Counted from the first letter of the stretch, positions 47,282 to 60,185 are shown. The stretch is 64,000 nucleotides of DNA from Gnetum montanum (GCA_015680685.1 MNCI01027277.1:195001-259000), one strand, 5' to 3'. The notes: generated by a model from the sequence alone, not told the origin. Program-made: numbers and translations.

Positions 47282-47319
47282 ATGTATCACTTGACTTGGC
47301 TTTTATCTTATTGTGGTAG
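47282..47319 (+). other. Candidate 3' splice site before E4 pol
   Basis: TATCACTTGACTTGG (possible branch region), a T-rich tract and GTGGTAG with AG at 47318-47319, 11 nt before the pol ATG. E5 has the same 15-mer, tract and spacing. Ogre elements are known to splice an intron between protease and pol. Confidence 0.6.
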
Positions 47320-47330
47320 GTTGAGAAAGA

Positions 47331-50300
47331 ATGGCAATGCATCCTAATCTATCTTCACATCTAGCCTTGATAGGCCCACATGGTGATCTTACAAGACAGT
47401 TGAACCTAGAGTTAATAGACTGGGAATCATCCATTGATAGCATTGTAGCGTCCTTAGAAACATCACTAGACTGGTCCGAACATCTATTCCAAGCCTTAGA
47501 TTTAGAGGTTGGGGATGTGACTAAGGATGATCTCATTGAAACACCTGTGACTACATCTAGGGGGAAAATAAAAACATTAAAACTTAGCTCCCTCCTAGAT
47601 TTGCAAACACATAAAGATGTATCCAAGATCCTGCAAGACAACATCAAAGTATTTAGGTGGCCTTATAATGATATGTTGGGCTTAGATCTGAGGCTTATAC
47701 AACATAAAATTGTCTTATATTTACATATGAAAGTAGTTAAACGAAAGGCTCCCAAGGTTAAACCAGAGATCGCACTAGCCATACACGATGAAATCACTAA
47801 GCTGTATTAGGATTATTTCATCTGGGTAGTTGATTACTCAAAATGGATGTCAAACATCATTGTAGTTTCCAATAAAATGGGAGGAATACTAATCTATATA
47901 GAATTCTAGGATCTGAACAAATAAACAATCAAAGATGACTTCCCATAGCCAAGTATTGATCAACTCATCAACACTATGGTTGGTCATGCTCTACTATCTT
48001 TCATGGACTGTTTCTCTAGCTACAATCAAATTTGTATCAACCTAGAGCATTAATTAACAACCACTTTCATGACCCCATGGGGTAGCTTTTGTTACACTAT
48101 GATGTCCTTTGAACTCAAAAACATTTAAGAAACCTACCAAAGAGCCATGACATACATCTTTAGTGACTACATCCTAGAAACACTAAACGACTATGTGGAT
48201 GACTTAATAGTCAAATCTAAAAAAGCTACTGACCATCCCAAAAATCTAGGTGTAGTTCTCAAATGCTATCAAATGCATGACTTACGCCTCAATCCAAAGA
48301 AGTGTGTCTTCAAGGTAAAAACCTGATGCATGTTACGTTTTATAATATCAAAGGCTAGAATACAAGTGGACCTTAACAAAGTTAAGGCCATCATTAATCT
48401 AGCACCCCCTACCAAACTTAAAGAATTGCATGGGTTGCAAGGTAGGGTAGAGTTCATTAGAAGGTTTATAGCAAAGTTGACTAACAAGTTACACCCCATG
48501 CAACACTTACTAAAGAAAGGGGTTAACTTTGAATGGAGAACATAATGCCAACAAGCCTTTGATGATATAAAGAAAGATCTTTTACACCTCACAACTGTCT
48601 ATCCGCCGTAGAGGGATAAGCCTTTCTACATCTACCTTGCCACCTCAGACACATCTATCATGGCACTATTATGTGAAATAAGAGAAGACGACTCTGAGAT
48701 TCTAATTTATTACCTAAGTTATGCATTAATAAAATACAAGGAGAAGTACAATGAGGTGGAGAGAAATTTCCTTGCCCTAGTGTTTGCATTAAAAACATGG
48801 ACGCATTATCTACTCCGGGCAAAGCTAACATCATTTGTAAAAGAAATGTACTCTGGGTTATCACAAATAATATATATGAAAGAAGTAGGATAGCCTAGTG
48901 GAAATCCATAACCATAAAATTCAATTTGCATTATGTGATCCAATCGTCAATGAAAGGTCAAGCTATAGCTACATAACTTGCGACCTCACCTGTCGACGAT
49001 TGGGCAACCATAGAACTTGAATTCCTTGACAAGCATGTTAACACCATCAACACTATTCCATCACATCTCAAAGCTACTCTACATTTTGATGATGCCTCAA
49101 CTACGCATGGTGGTAGTGTACTGGCCATCATTACGTTCCCCTCTGGGGACATTCAACCATTTGCTTATCATTTCACGTTCATTTGTACAAACAATGTGGC
49201 AAAGTATGAAGGACTCCTTAGGGGCCTCTTAGTAGCCCGAGAGCTAAAAATTCAACATCTGGAAATTCAAGGTGATTCAAAAGTTATTGTAAATCAAATC
49301 ACTGAGTTCTATGCTTGCAAAGCTACTCATCTACAACCCTATTGCGACCAAGCCAAAAGTTTTCTTAAATAGTTTTCCACAATAGATGTTCAACACATGA
49401 TACGCAATGAGAACACCATAGTAGTTTCCTTGGCCACCCTAGCATTAAATTTGCCACAACACCTATTCACAAGTTTTCCTGCTTTGATAATCGAGTGTAC
49501 GGAGCCTATCACTCAAGCGGTACATGTCATGTCTGTAAGTGTGACCGATACCTAGGAGTGGTACGCCAACATTAAAGCTTATCTACAACATGGTGAACCC
49601 TCATGTGGATTAACATCTACCCAAAGGAACATGATCCGCAAGCATGATCAACAATATGTACTTATGGGAGATAATGATTTATGCAAATGCTCCTTTGATG
49701 GGATATTGCTAGCATGCATAAATGAGGAGCAAGCACAGAAGGTCGTTAATGAGGTACACAAGGGACTATGCAGTGGACACATAGGAACAGGACCATGGCA
49801 ACAAAAATTAGATGCCTAGGATATTACTCGCCTCACATGGAACACGACTGCATAGCCAAAGTTAAGACTTGTGATACATGCTAATGATATGAAAATCTTA
49901 TACAAGTTTCACCTACTGAGTTGCACCCAATGCAGATCATGTGGCCATTTCAACGATGGGGACTAGATATTATAGGACCTATCACACCTAATTCTTCTAT
50001 AGGACATAGCTTCATCATCACGGCCACTGAGTACTTTATGAAGTGGGTAGATGCTATCCTTCTTAGGAAGACTACATCTCAACAAGTTTTCCACTTTATA
50101 TTGGATAACATAGTGACATGGTTTGGGCTTCCCATGTCTATTTTAATAAACAACGGGCCATAGTTTAGTAGTGCAGAAACTAAAACCTTTTGCATCAACC
50201 TTGGCATTATGCAATTCTATTCGTTGCCATACTCCCTGTAGGAAAATGGATAGGTAGAAGCTACAAATAAAGCCATCATCAACTTGCTCAAGAAAATGCT

Positions 50301-50799
50301 TAGCAACAGCAAGAGGCGATGGCATGAGAAAATCCTCTATGTGCTATGGGCTTACATAACGACATGCAGGACAACAACAGGGAAAACTCCTTATAGTCTT
50401 ATTTATGGATTTGAAGCGGTATTTCCTCTTGAGATACAGGTACCATCACTTTGAATGATCTTGTCAAACGTCATGAGCAGAGCCCAAAATAACAAGTCAA
50501 GGATCATTGACCTTGAATCCATAGAGGAGGAGCATGCATAGACACTTAGGTACATCAAGAGATATCAAGACAGGCAATGACAGAAGCATCATGCAAACCA
50601 ACATCAATGATCGATAAAAAAGAGGGACCTCATTCTCAAGGCTATTTGTGAACATGTGAACAAATTCTCAGCAAACTGGGAAGGTCCATTCATGGTCACA
50701 AAAGCCTACGGGAATGGAGCCTTCAAGCTGGCAGACATGGATGGCATAGAGTTTGTGAATCCTGTGAATCATTCATATCTTAAGTCATACTACATTTGA
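47331..50799 (+). pseudogene. E4: Tat-type pol
   Basis: Starts MAMHPNLSSHLALIGPHG and ends LKSYYI at TGA 50797-50799, giving the full extent of pol in this family: an N-terminal block of about 150 residues, RT (YVDD intact, 48192-48203), RNase H, archaeal-type RNase H (LHFDDAS, AKYEG, GDSK; the last catalytic Asp region is V-S-L), integrase. Single-base losses near 48820 and 49790 shift the frame; many stops. The integrase zinc finger keeps CDTC, but its second catalytic Asp is Asn (INNGP for TDNGP at about 50149). Confidence 0.93.
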
Positions 50800-50814
50800 T
50801 GCATAAGCAAGGTA

Positions 50815-51420
50815 AGAAAAACCACCGCTACAACTTAAAACAAGAAAAGCATGTCCACTATGATGTAAAACTGGCAAAGCACATCCACTATGACGTAAAA
50901 CTGGCAAAGCTCGTCCGCTACAATGTAAAACTGGTAAAGCTAGTCCACTATGACTATAAATTGGCACAACGATAGTCCGCTATGACTATAAAATAGCACA
51001 AAAATGGTCCTCTATGACTATAAAATGGCATACAAATGGTCCACTATGACTATAAACTAGCACAGACCATCCACTATGACATAAAACTCGCAAAACATGT
51101 TTGCTATGACATAAAATTGGCAAAGCACACCCACTACAACATAATTTGTAAAGCTCGTCTACTACGACATAAAACTAGAAAAGCTAGTCTACTATGACTA
51201 TAAACTGGCACAAAAATAGTCCACTATGACTATAAACTAGCACATAGATGGTCCACTATGACTACAAAATGGAACAACAATCATCTGCTACAATGATAAA
51301 CTAGCACAACAGTTTGCTAGGACCTTAAAGTAGCATAGCTGTCTACTAGGATCTTAAACTCGTATACCACGGTTTGCTGGGACCTTAAACTAGCACATTA
51401 GATGGTCTACCAGAACCTTG
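50815..51420 (+). repeat. E4 post-pol repeat array
   Basis: Around eighteen units, 30-45 bp apart: 'gtccactatgacgtaaaactggcaaagc', then 'gtccactatgactataaactagcac', then 'tctgctaggaccttaaactagcac'. The longest array of this family in the window. Confidence 0.9.
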
Positions 51421-52684
51421 AACTAGGTTCATGGCACAATGTCTAGCTCACAATCCATGACCCAATAAGCAAGCAAGCGTGCATAGTGCTGACACGAGGT
51501 GGAACATTGTAGTTCCAGAATGCAGTTCACAATGCTATGAAAACACTCTCTAGAATATAGGTAATGCCACTATGCCTAGCATCTTGCTGATCCTCTAGAG
51601 ATGTCATCTAACATATTTCTAACCTTCTGGAGCTACTACCACCACAGCCCGTCACCATGGTAATAGCTTCTATTGTTAGCACCTGTTGCTAGAGTCCTAG
51701 CACTATTGTGGCCTAGCCACAAATTTGCTACCCTCCAACCCTCACCATTTCCCAAGCCAAAAAGATGTTCATTTGTTGGGAATCTCACCTTATAGTTGAA
51801 CTGCATAATGTTTGCCTTGGGTGGAGACTCTTGAGCACTCACATCATAGTAACTCCTAGCCTCCTCGGTGCTGACCTCTCCATGCTGATCCTGCAAAAAT
51901 CGCTGCTAGCCTTTCTAGTTTGGACGTCAAATGCCTTAGCAAAAATGTCCATTTTTCTAGCAACATCCAAAGCTAGAAAGACCTTTACCTTCATTTTGTT
52001 TGATGATTGTTTCTTTTGGTTTTCTCTCTATTGTGTTTGCAGGGTACGTGCTGGAGGGGCATTAGTCACAAGTGCATTTTTCCAAGGTAGCAGGACACTA
52101 CGTCGTTCCAAGGTGGTCATCCTAACTAGCTTGGCTTCTTGGTAGTGCACATCCTATCCTCCCCCTTAACCTCCTCTACCTCATTTCTTACACCTACATT
52201 TCTCCTTCTCACACCTATTTTTACAAATTTTCCTAATGCCTATAAAGCCCTTCCTTATGCTGAATTGCAAAGTCCGTGACACACATAATGGAACTTGTTA
52301 CATGGGAAGCATTTGTAGGTAGGTCAAAGCCCCATGTGGATGTAATGCAACTCATCATAGGGAGGAAACACCTATCTTGCAACAACAAGGTTGTTTGCAA
52401 ATGAAAATGGAAAAACAACAAAAGAAAAGTATCAAAGAGAAAAAGCTCAAAACAAAACGTGCCCAAAACAAATGGCACATCTTGAAGAAAGATCAGAAAC
52501 CTACAAAAGAAAGATGCCCATGCATATCGACTCCCTCATAAGCACTTCGACGAGGGACTACACTATGCTACATCTTTTCCTTCTTGAAGCTATCCTCACA
52601 GATCTGCCCTTTCCCTGTTTCCCTACATGACTATATTGGCACTCTCAAGCATAACTAAGTGACATTTGGACAATTATCAAAGAG
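51421..52684 (+). other. E4 3' untranslated region
   Basis: Collinear with 54932-56180 (E5, reversed): shared 'taggtcaaagccccatgtgga', 'gttgtttgcaaatgaa' and the pyrimidine tract TTTGATGATTGTTTCTTTTGG ending GTTTGCAG (AG 52041-52042). The frames on either side also align weakly as protein (LLSTHIIVTPSLLGADL versus ILSTRINTTPSLFNANL), so a short coding exon cannot be excluded. Ends 'tcaaagag' before the LTR. Confidence 0.6.
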
Positions 52685-52706
52685 TGATGTTAGCATCTTA
52701 TCTTTC

Positions 52707-52785
52707 ATGGTGTTTTGTATTCTTTGTTAGCATCTCTCGGGCCCATCCTCCAAACGTTGACAAAGAGGGGCCATTGAAACACCAT
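52707..52785. promoter_or_regulatory. Conserved nested inverted repeat in U3 (LTR B copy)
   Basis: Outer arms ATGGTGTTT (52707-52715) and AAACACCAT (52777-52785) pair perfectly; inner arms CTTTGTTAGC (52722-52731) and GTTGACAAAG (52756-52765) pair with one mismatch and one wobble. Confidence 0.8.
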
Positions 52786-53836
52786 AAAATTTTGAGACCC
52801 TCTTGCTTCACAAGGATCTTGGAATTTAGGCAAGGACTTCCACAAGTGTAGTGTCATGAAAGTTTGGTAGAAAAACATAAGCTTTGAGATTAGACTATCT
52901 AGCTTGACAAGTTTTCTACCTCCAAAGTTGATAGGCCTGATGGATTCTCTGGCCTGCCCACTTGGACAATTCACCTAGTTGATAGTCTACTCAAAAATCA
53001 TGCTAGGAGTTGTTGATGGTGTTCAGGATGGACAAAATAGTTCAAAAAGTTTCCTAATGGTGAAGTTTGCTACGCTATGCTATGCTGCGTTGCATAGAAA
53101 GCCTTCGAAAAATCAATAAAGTGTTTGAATACAAGTTTTGGTAAGATGTTCACACAAGGTAAAGTTAGAATCTGGTCAAAACAGGGTGCTACGCTATGCT
53201 ACGCTATATAGCATAGCACAACGTAGAAAAATAGAAACACACAAAGTCTCCTCTGCCAAGATGTTTTGGCAAAAGGATTGCATCTAACGACATTATGGCT
53301 TCCAAAACAACGCTGTCTTAGTTAGCCTTCAAACCACAAGAAAATTTTTTGCATGAAACCCAACAATTCTAAAAAAAATGCAAGTTACATTGGTCGCTCC
53401 GCTATGCTATGCTATGTAGCATATCATAGCTTAGCAAAGATGCAAATCAACAAAATGCTACAAAGGTTAAGTCGATGTGCGCCAAGGCTTCTGGAAAATC
53501 TTGTTGACTCCAATGCAAGTTTTCTATTCAAACTAGTGGCTACAATGTGCTATGCTACATAGCGTAGCACAACATAGCAAGCAACTACACTACACCAATG
53601 TGCTATGCTACATAGTGTAGCATAGCATATGAAGCATATACACTACTTCAATGTGCTTCATTTCTCACTTGCATTGTTTGCATACTAGATTCTAGTATGT
53701 GTAGTTTCGACAAGATGATTATAGCATAGCAAGTTCACGATCGACGTTGCACATCTACACAGTACAGACACATCAGCATCTCATGGGGTTCAGGACACGT
53801 GGCATCAAGGCCTCATTTCTCACCTGCTCTTGGCCT

Positions 53837-53844
53837 TATAAATA
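53837..53844 (+). promoter_or_regulatory. TATA box, E4 3' LTR
   Basis: ggcctTATAAATAccctga, same context as the 5' LTR. Confidence 0.75.
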
Positions 53845-54459
53845 CCCTGATAAATAATGTGCAAAGTGTTGGCTTTTTGCATTGGCATTTTGCATGTTGG
53901 CTTTTTACCGAAAGAATTGACATTTTACATTGACGAGAGTAGTTGGCTTGTTGGAATTTTGCATTGGTTGGCTTCTTTGGTTGACATTTCTCATCCAAAT
54001 AGTTGGCATTTTTGGGTAGTTGGCTTTTAAGTTCTCATTCAAGGCCATAGTTGGCACATTTTGAGCATTCTAGTCATTCTTGAATTCTCTGTGTGCCTCT
54101 GGCATTGTATAACTTGTTATACACCTTTCAAACAAGTAAAATAATTGAACCTACAACCTTGCAGTGGTACATTTTCTTACCCTATTTTATTCTATTATCT
54201 CCTTATTATTATTGCTATTTTGCATTATTTCCTTCATTCCTTCATTTATTAATTATTAGCTTTACCTCACGTATTTCGCATTTAAAGAAACATTCATGTA
54301 AGGTTAAGTTACACTGATTAAGTCCCTGTCTGATTGACCAGACCATTCAAGATGCCCTGCTTCTATTTTATCCAGCATGGTCTTCACATGGATCTGGGGT
54401 TAAACTATTTTCCTTGCAACCTCTCGGTGTTCTAGCCATCGACATTTTCAGTTGCTACA

Positions 54460-54931
54460 CTCTAGAAGATAGGCATGTTATCAATTTGCATCTTGGACAT
54501 CCTATTGGTCTCCTCATGTCTTGCTACACTACATAGCATAGCATAGCAAGTTTCTCCATCAGAAAACTTGCTGAACTATTTGGCTCATCTTGAACACTTT
54601 CGGTGACTCATAGCATGGTCTCTAAATAAACTGTCAGCTAGGTCAATTGTTGATTTAGGTAGGCTAGAGAGTTTAGCAAGCCTATGAGTCTATGAAATAG
54701 AAAACTTACCAGACTGCACAGTCTATCCTCAGTGCCTACATTTTCTTGATGGCCCATCATGATGCTACACTTTTGGAAGTCCTTGCCTGAATTCCAAGAC
54801 TCTACTGAAGCATTAGGATCCTGAAATTTTATGGTGTTTCAATGGCCACTTTTTGTTGACATTTGGAGGACCTGCCCAAGATACGTTGACAAAGAATACG
54901 AAACACCATGAAGAAAAATATGCCAACATCA
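54460..54931 (-). repeat. LTR B fragment (start of the E5 3' LTR)
   Basis: Minus strand; begins at 54931 (TGATGTTGGC) and contains a nested hairpin, the 'aggcaaggacttccaaaagtgtag' block and one TATGCTATGTAGTGTAGC palindrome. It stops abruptly at 54460, exactly where the E4 3' LTR ends, so roughly the last three quarters are missing here. Confidence 0.8.
54831..54909. promoter_or_regulatory. Conserved nested inverted repeat (E5 LTR copy, minus)
   Basis: Outer arms ATGGTGTTTC (54831-54840) and GAAACACCAT (54900-54909) pair perfectly over 10 bp; the inner stem TTTGTTGAC / GTTGACAAAG pairs if G-T pairs are allowed. Confidence 0.8.
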
Positions 54932-56180
54932 CTCTCTAGTGGTTACTCAGATGTTGCTTTGCTATGCTTGGAAGTATTAAGATAGTCATGTAGGGAAATG
55001 GGGTAAAGAATGGACTTGAGGGGATAGGTTCAAGAAAGGAAAAGATGTAACATAGCGTGATCCCTCTTAGGAGTGCTTGTGAGGGAGTCAGTGCACCCAT
55101 ACATCTCTGTTTGCTAGATTTTCACCTCTCCTTAAGGTACTTAGAGATGGTCTTTTTGAAGTAGTTGTAGTGCCATTTTCTTGAGCTCTTTTTCTCTTTT
55201 ATGCTTTTGCACTTTTCTTTTGCTATTTAGCCACGTTCACTTGCAAACAACATTTTTGTTGTAGGATAGGTGTTTTCTCTATAAAATGAGTTGTGTTACA
55301 TCTATGTGGGGCTTTGACCTACCAACAGATGGTTCCCATGCAGCGAGTTGCATTACTCTCATCATGGACATGGCGGTTGGGCATGTTGGGAGCTTAATAT
55401 GGATTGGGAAAGCTTGTAAAAGAGAAGTGAAAAACTACCAGTATAATAGATGAGGTCAAGAGGGCTAAAATAGAGGGTAGGATGTGTACTCCCAAGTAGA
55501 CAAGCTAGTCCAAGTGATCACTTCAGAACTATGTAGTGTCCTGCTATCCTGGCGAAACACATCTCTGAACAGTGCCACCTTGGCCTCTATCCTACAAAAA
55601 CAACATAGAGAAAACCAGAAGAAACAATATTCAAATGAAGTTAGGGCAAAGTCCCAACAACTTTGGATGCTATTAGAGTTGTGTGATGTCCATAGCAGGA
55701 AGGGAAACTTCGTTTTCAACTTCCACCAATCGGGGAGGTTGGCATTGAAAAGGCTAGGAGTGGTGTTGATGCGAGTGCTCAGGATTCCTTGCCCAAGGTA
55801 AATATAATGTAGTTTAGTTGCAATGCAAGAAGCCCAAAAGTTGAATGTGTTTTGCACTATGGTTATGGTGGGGGTTGGAGGATGGTAGCATTGTGACTGG
55901 ACCACGATATTGCTAGGACTCCAGCAGCTGGTGCTGATAGTGGGAGCTACTACTAGGATGATGAGCTATGATAACGGTAGCTTTGGAAGGTCAACAAGAT
56001 ATCAAATGAAATCTTTGGAGGATCAATAAGATTCCAGGGATGATGGAATTTCAGATGTTCCAGAGGATGTTTTCTTGGCATCGTGAACTACATTCTGAAA
56101 CTACAATAGCCTACCCTGTATTCTAAAGGACATCTGGAAAGGTCCATGCTCGGTTGCTTATAAAAGTCACATGTGCGCTA
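54932..56180 (-). other. E5 3' untranslated region
   Basis: Reverse-oriented counterpart of 51421-52684. Pyrimidine tract and AG of the conserved candidate acceptor at 55592-55593. The minus-strand open frame 55465-55905 covers it (CFFWFSLCCFC is the pyrimidine tract translated), so I do not call it a gene. Confidence 0.6.
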
Positions 56181-56465
56181 GGAAGCTTTGCACCAAAAAC
56201 CTAGTTTAAAGTCTTGGTAGACTATCAAATGTGTGAGTTTAATGTCCCAATATATTGATGTGCCAGTTTCAGGTCTTGGTAGATCACTGTGCTAGTTTAT
56301 CATCATAGTAGATAGTGGATGGCCAGTTTAAGGTCATAGCAGACTGTACTATGGGTGCTAGTTTTATGTCATGTCCCAAAGATGTGTTGTGCTAGTTTTA
56401 TATCGTAGTGGATGTATTGTGCTAGTTTATAGTCATAGTAGACTATGGTGCTTAACTTTATTTGT
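56181..56465 (-). repeat. E5 post-pol repeat array
   Basis: Six to eight units reading, on the minus strand, 'gtctactatgactataaactagcac' at 30-40-bp spacing. Same family as E4 50815-51420. Confidence 0.8.
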
Positions 56466-56466
56466 A

Positions 56467-59400
56467 TCAAGCATAGTATGGCTTGAGGTACAAGTGGTTC
56501 ACGGGATTTGCAAAATCATTACCATCCATATCAGCCAACTTGAAGGCCCCATTCTCATAGGCTTTCGTGACTATGAATGGGCCTTCCCAGTTTGTTGAGA
56601 ACTTGTTTAGATGTTCATGAACAACCTTGAGGACTAGGTCCCCCTTTTTGATTTTCCATTGATGTAGATTATAATGGTGCTTTTGCCGTTTCTTGTCTTG
56701 GTACCATTCAATGTGATTAACTGTTTGGGCACGCTCCTCCTCTACAGAGTCAAGGTCAATGATCCTTGACTCGTTGTTTTGGGCCTCATTCATGATGCTT
56801 GAAAGGATCATTCAAAGTGATGGTACCTAAAATTCAAGAGGTAACACCACTTTAGATCTATAAACAAGGTTGTAAGGAGTTTTACTTGTAGCCATTCTAC
56901 ACGTCATGCAATAAGCCCACAACACATAGAGGATTTTCTCATGCCATTACCTCTTGCTACTACCAAGCATCATTTTGAGCAAGTTGATGATGGCCTTGTT
57001 TGTTACCTCTACCTGACCATTTGCCTATGGGTAGTATGGTGATGAAAATGAGTGCTTGATGCTAAGGTTATCACAAAAGGTTTTGGTTTCTACGCTACTA
57101 AACTATGGGCCGTTGTCTATCACAATAGTCATGAGAAGATCAAACCTTGTTACTATGTTATATAGGATAAAGTGGCAAACCTATTGAGATGTATTTTTCC
57201 TTAGGGGAATAGAAGTCACATACTTTGTAAAGCACTCGATAGTAGTGATGATGAAGTTGTGTCTTGTGGAAGACTTAGGCATGATGGGTTCTATGATTTC
57301 TAGTCCCCATCATTGGAATAGCCATGTCATCTGCATAGAATGTAATTTAGTAAGTGACACATGTATGAGATTTACATGGTGTTGACATACATCACACATC
57401 TTGACTTTGGCAAGGTAATCTTGTTCAATGCAAGGCTAGTAATACCCTAGGCATCTAATTTTCATTACCATAGCCCTAGGGGCTATGTGTCCTCCACACA
57501 ATCCTTCATGGATGTTTTTAACAATTTTTTGCACTTCTTCCCCACCAATGCAAGTTAGTAATATCCCATAAAAGGAGCATTTACATAAATTTTTATCTCC
57601 TATGAGGACATATTATCATGCTCACTTTTGGATTACATCCTATTGGGAAGATGTTAAGTTGTGCGAGGGTTCACCATGCTAAAGGTAAGCTTTAAAGTTA
57701 GCGTACCACTCTTTAATATCAGTTGTGCTTACAAATGCGATGTGTACCACTTGAGTAATAGGATTTGTGCATTCTATAATTGAAGTGGGTAAAGTTGCAA
57801 ATAGATGCAGTGGCACATTCAATGCTAACATGGCTAGTGCATCTGTTACCGTGTTCTCATTGCGAGGCATGTGTTGGATGTCTATCGTTGTAAACTATTT
57901 TAGCAAACTTTTGGCCAAGTCACACTAAGGCTATAAGTGTGAAGCTTTATAGGCATAGACTTTGATAATCTGGTTGGCAAAAAGTTGGGAATTACCTTGG
58001 ACTAACAAATGTTGAATCTTTAGTTCTTGGGATGCTAAGAGGCCCCTAAGGAGTCCTTCATACTCAACTACATTGTTCATACAAAGGAACATAAAGTGGT
58101 AAGAAAAAGGTTAAATATTCCTAGAGGGGAATGTAATGACAGCAGTAGCACAACCACCTCATGTATTTGAGGTGTTGTCGAAATGCAAAGTAGCTACAAA
58201 GGGCAATGGCATAGGATTGATGCTGTCGACATGTTTGTCAAAGAACTTTGGATCTATTTTTTCTTAATCATCGATGGGTGAGGTTGTGAGCTATGTGGCT
58301 ATTGCTTGTCCCTTCGTTGATGATTGGGAGACATAATGCAAATTGAATTCTGCCATTATAGGTTTCCATTGAGCTATCCTACTGCACTCGTATAAATTTT
58401 TTGTGATAGACCAAAGTACATTACTCTTACATATGTCATTTACTTTGTTGCGGAAGAGGTAATGTCTCCATTTTTTTAGTGAAAACACTAGGGCAAGACA
58501 ATTTCTTTCTACTTCATTATACTTTTCTTCATAAGCTATTAGTGCATGGCTCAAGTAATAAACTAGGATTTTAGAGCTGTCATCCTTCTTTTGACATAAC
58601 AATGCTACAATAGATGTGTTCGAGGTGGCAAGGTAGACATAGAAAGGCTTATCCCTCTGTGGTGGGTAAATAGTTGGGAGGTGCAAAAGCTCTTTCTTTA
58701 GGTTATCGAAGGCTTATTAACATTGTTCTTTCCACTTGAAGTTAACCCCCTTTTTAAGTAAGTGTTGCATGGGGTGTAATTTGTCTATCAACTTTGCGAT
58801 AAACCTCTAGATAAACAATACTCTACCTTGCAACCCACGTAGCTCTTTAAGGTTTGTAGGTGGTGCTAAGTTGACAATCGTCCTTACCTTCTCAGGGTTA
58901 ACTCATAGCCCTACCTCTGACACTACAAACCCTAGCATGTATCCAGTTTTAACTTTGAAAATACATTTCCTTGGGTTGAGATGCAAGTCATACCTGTGAC
59001 AACATTTAAGGACAACATCTAGATCGTTGGGATGATCAATAGCTTCCTTAGACTTGACTGCTATATTATCCATGTAATCATTTAATTTCTCCAAGAGGTA
59101 GTTGCTAAAAATTTATGTCATGGATTTTTGATAGGTTGCTCCAGTAATTTTGAGTCCAAAAGGCATCATGGTGTAATAAAAGGTTTCCCATGGGGTCATG
59201 AAAGTAGTTGTTAACTGATGCTCTAGGTTGATGTAAATCTGGTTGTAAACTGAGAACCCATCCATAAAGGACATTAAGGCATGACTAGCCATAGTGTCTA
59301 TGAGTCGATCGATGCTTGGTAATGGGAAATCATCTTTAATCATTGCTTTGTTCAAATCTCAGAAGTCTATACAAATTTGTATACCTTCAATTTTCTTAGA

Positions 59401-59938
59401 AACTAAAACAATGTTCGACACCCACTCTGAGTAATTGACTGCACGAAAGAAACCAGCTTGATACAACTTCGTGATTTCATCATGTACAGCTAGTGTGATT
59501 TCCGATTTAATTTTTTGAGCCTTTTTCTTGACTGCCTTGTTATGTGGATCTAAGAGAATGTTATGTTGTATGAGCCGTGGGTCTAGGCTAGAGATGTCAT
59601 AATAGGACAATGCAAACATTTTAACATTATCTTGGAGAACCCTAGATATGTCCTTTTGCATTTTTAGATCTAGGAGGGAGCTAACTTTTAATGTCTTCAT
59701 TTTTCCCCCTAGAGATCGTTACAGGTGTTTCAATAAGAGGGTTCTTAGTCACATCCCTGGCCTCTAGGTCTAAGGCTTGGAACGGATGTTGGGGCCAATC
59801 TAGGGATGTTTCCAGGGACGCTACTATGTTGTCAATAGATAATTCCTAGTTTATTGATTCTAAGTTTAGGTTTCTTGTGAGCCTTCCATGAGGCCCTGTC
59901 AGGGTCAAAAGTGAATGAAGATTAGCATCTATTCCCAT
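56467..59938 (-). pseudogene. E5: Tat-type pol
   Basis: Minus strand, ATG 59938 (MGIDANLHSLLTLTGPHG) to the stop at 56467 (LKPYYA). Same plan and nearly the same length as E4 pol. Kept blocks: ITKLYQAGFFRAVNYSEWVS, HALMSFMDGFSVYNQI, YYTMMPFGLK. The RT catalytic YVDD reads YMDN (59065-59076), so the second Asp is lost. RNase H at 58291-58686; archaeal-type RNase H and integrase between 58290 and 56812 are broken by many stops and frame changes. The C-terminal chromodomain-free end IKKGDLVLKVVHEH is intact. Confidence 0.92.
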
Positions 59939-59949
59939 TTTTGTTAAAC

Positions 59950-59990
59950 CTACCATAATAAGAAAAAAGACCAAGTCAAGTGATACCTGT
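59950..59990 (-). other. Candidate 3' splice site before E5 pol
   Basis: Minus-strand TATCACTTGACTTGG, then TCTTTTTTCTTATTATGGTAG with AG at 59951-59950, 11 nt before the pol ATG; same arrangement as E4. Confidence 0.6.
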
Positions 59991-60059
59991 TTGTTGCAAT
60001 AGCATGTAATGAATGTTTGTAAAGTAATAGTGTAACATGAAATAGTTGTCAACTACTAT

Positions 60060-60185
60060 GCAAAGTTTGCAAGTTGCTAATTTAAGGTCATAGAAGATGG
60101 TCATTAGGCTATACAGTATGTTAACATTCCATGTAATATTTTGTAAATCAAAATTTTTAGTTTAATATCTTAGCAGACTGTTTAT
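60060..60185 (-). repeat. E5 pre-pol repeat units
   Basis: Two or three worn units on the minus strand ('catcttctatgaccttaaattagca', 'cagtctgctaagatattaaact'), counterpart of E4 46885-47190. Confidence 0.6.

Larger units (their letters stand above)
52685..54459 (+). repeat. LTR B (3' LTR of E4)
   Basis: 1775 bp, starts TGATGTTAGC, ends GTTGCTACA. Complete copy: nested hairpin (52707-52785), palindrome modules near 53069, 53190, 53393, 53540 and 53597, TATA at 53837-53844, U5 with 'gattaagtccctgtctgattgacc'. Pairs with the truncated 5' LTR at 35529-37218. Confidence 0.88.

Noticed and set aside
52670-52684. 'tcaaagag' as polypurine tract of E4
   Set aside because: Too short and not purine-pure; no consistent purine run precedes LTRs A and C.
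55465-55905. Minus-strand ORF of 146 codons in the E5 3' UTR
   Set aside because: Its centre is the polypyrimidine tract of the candidate acceptor; only weak similarity to the E4 frame and no known domain.
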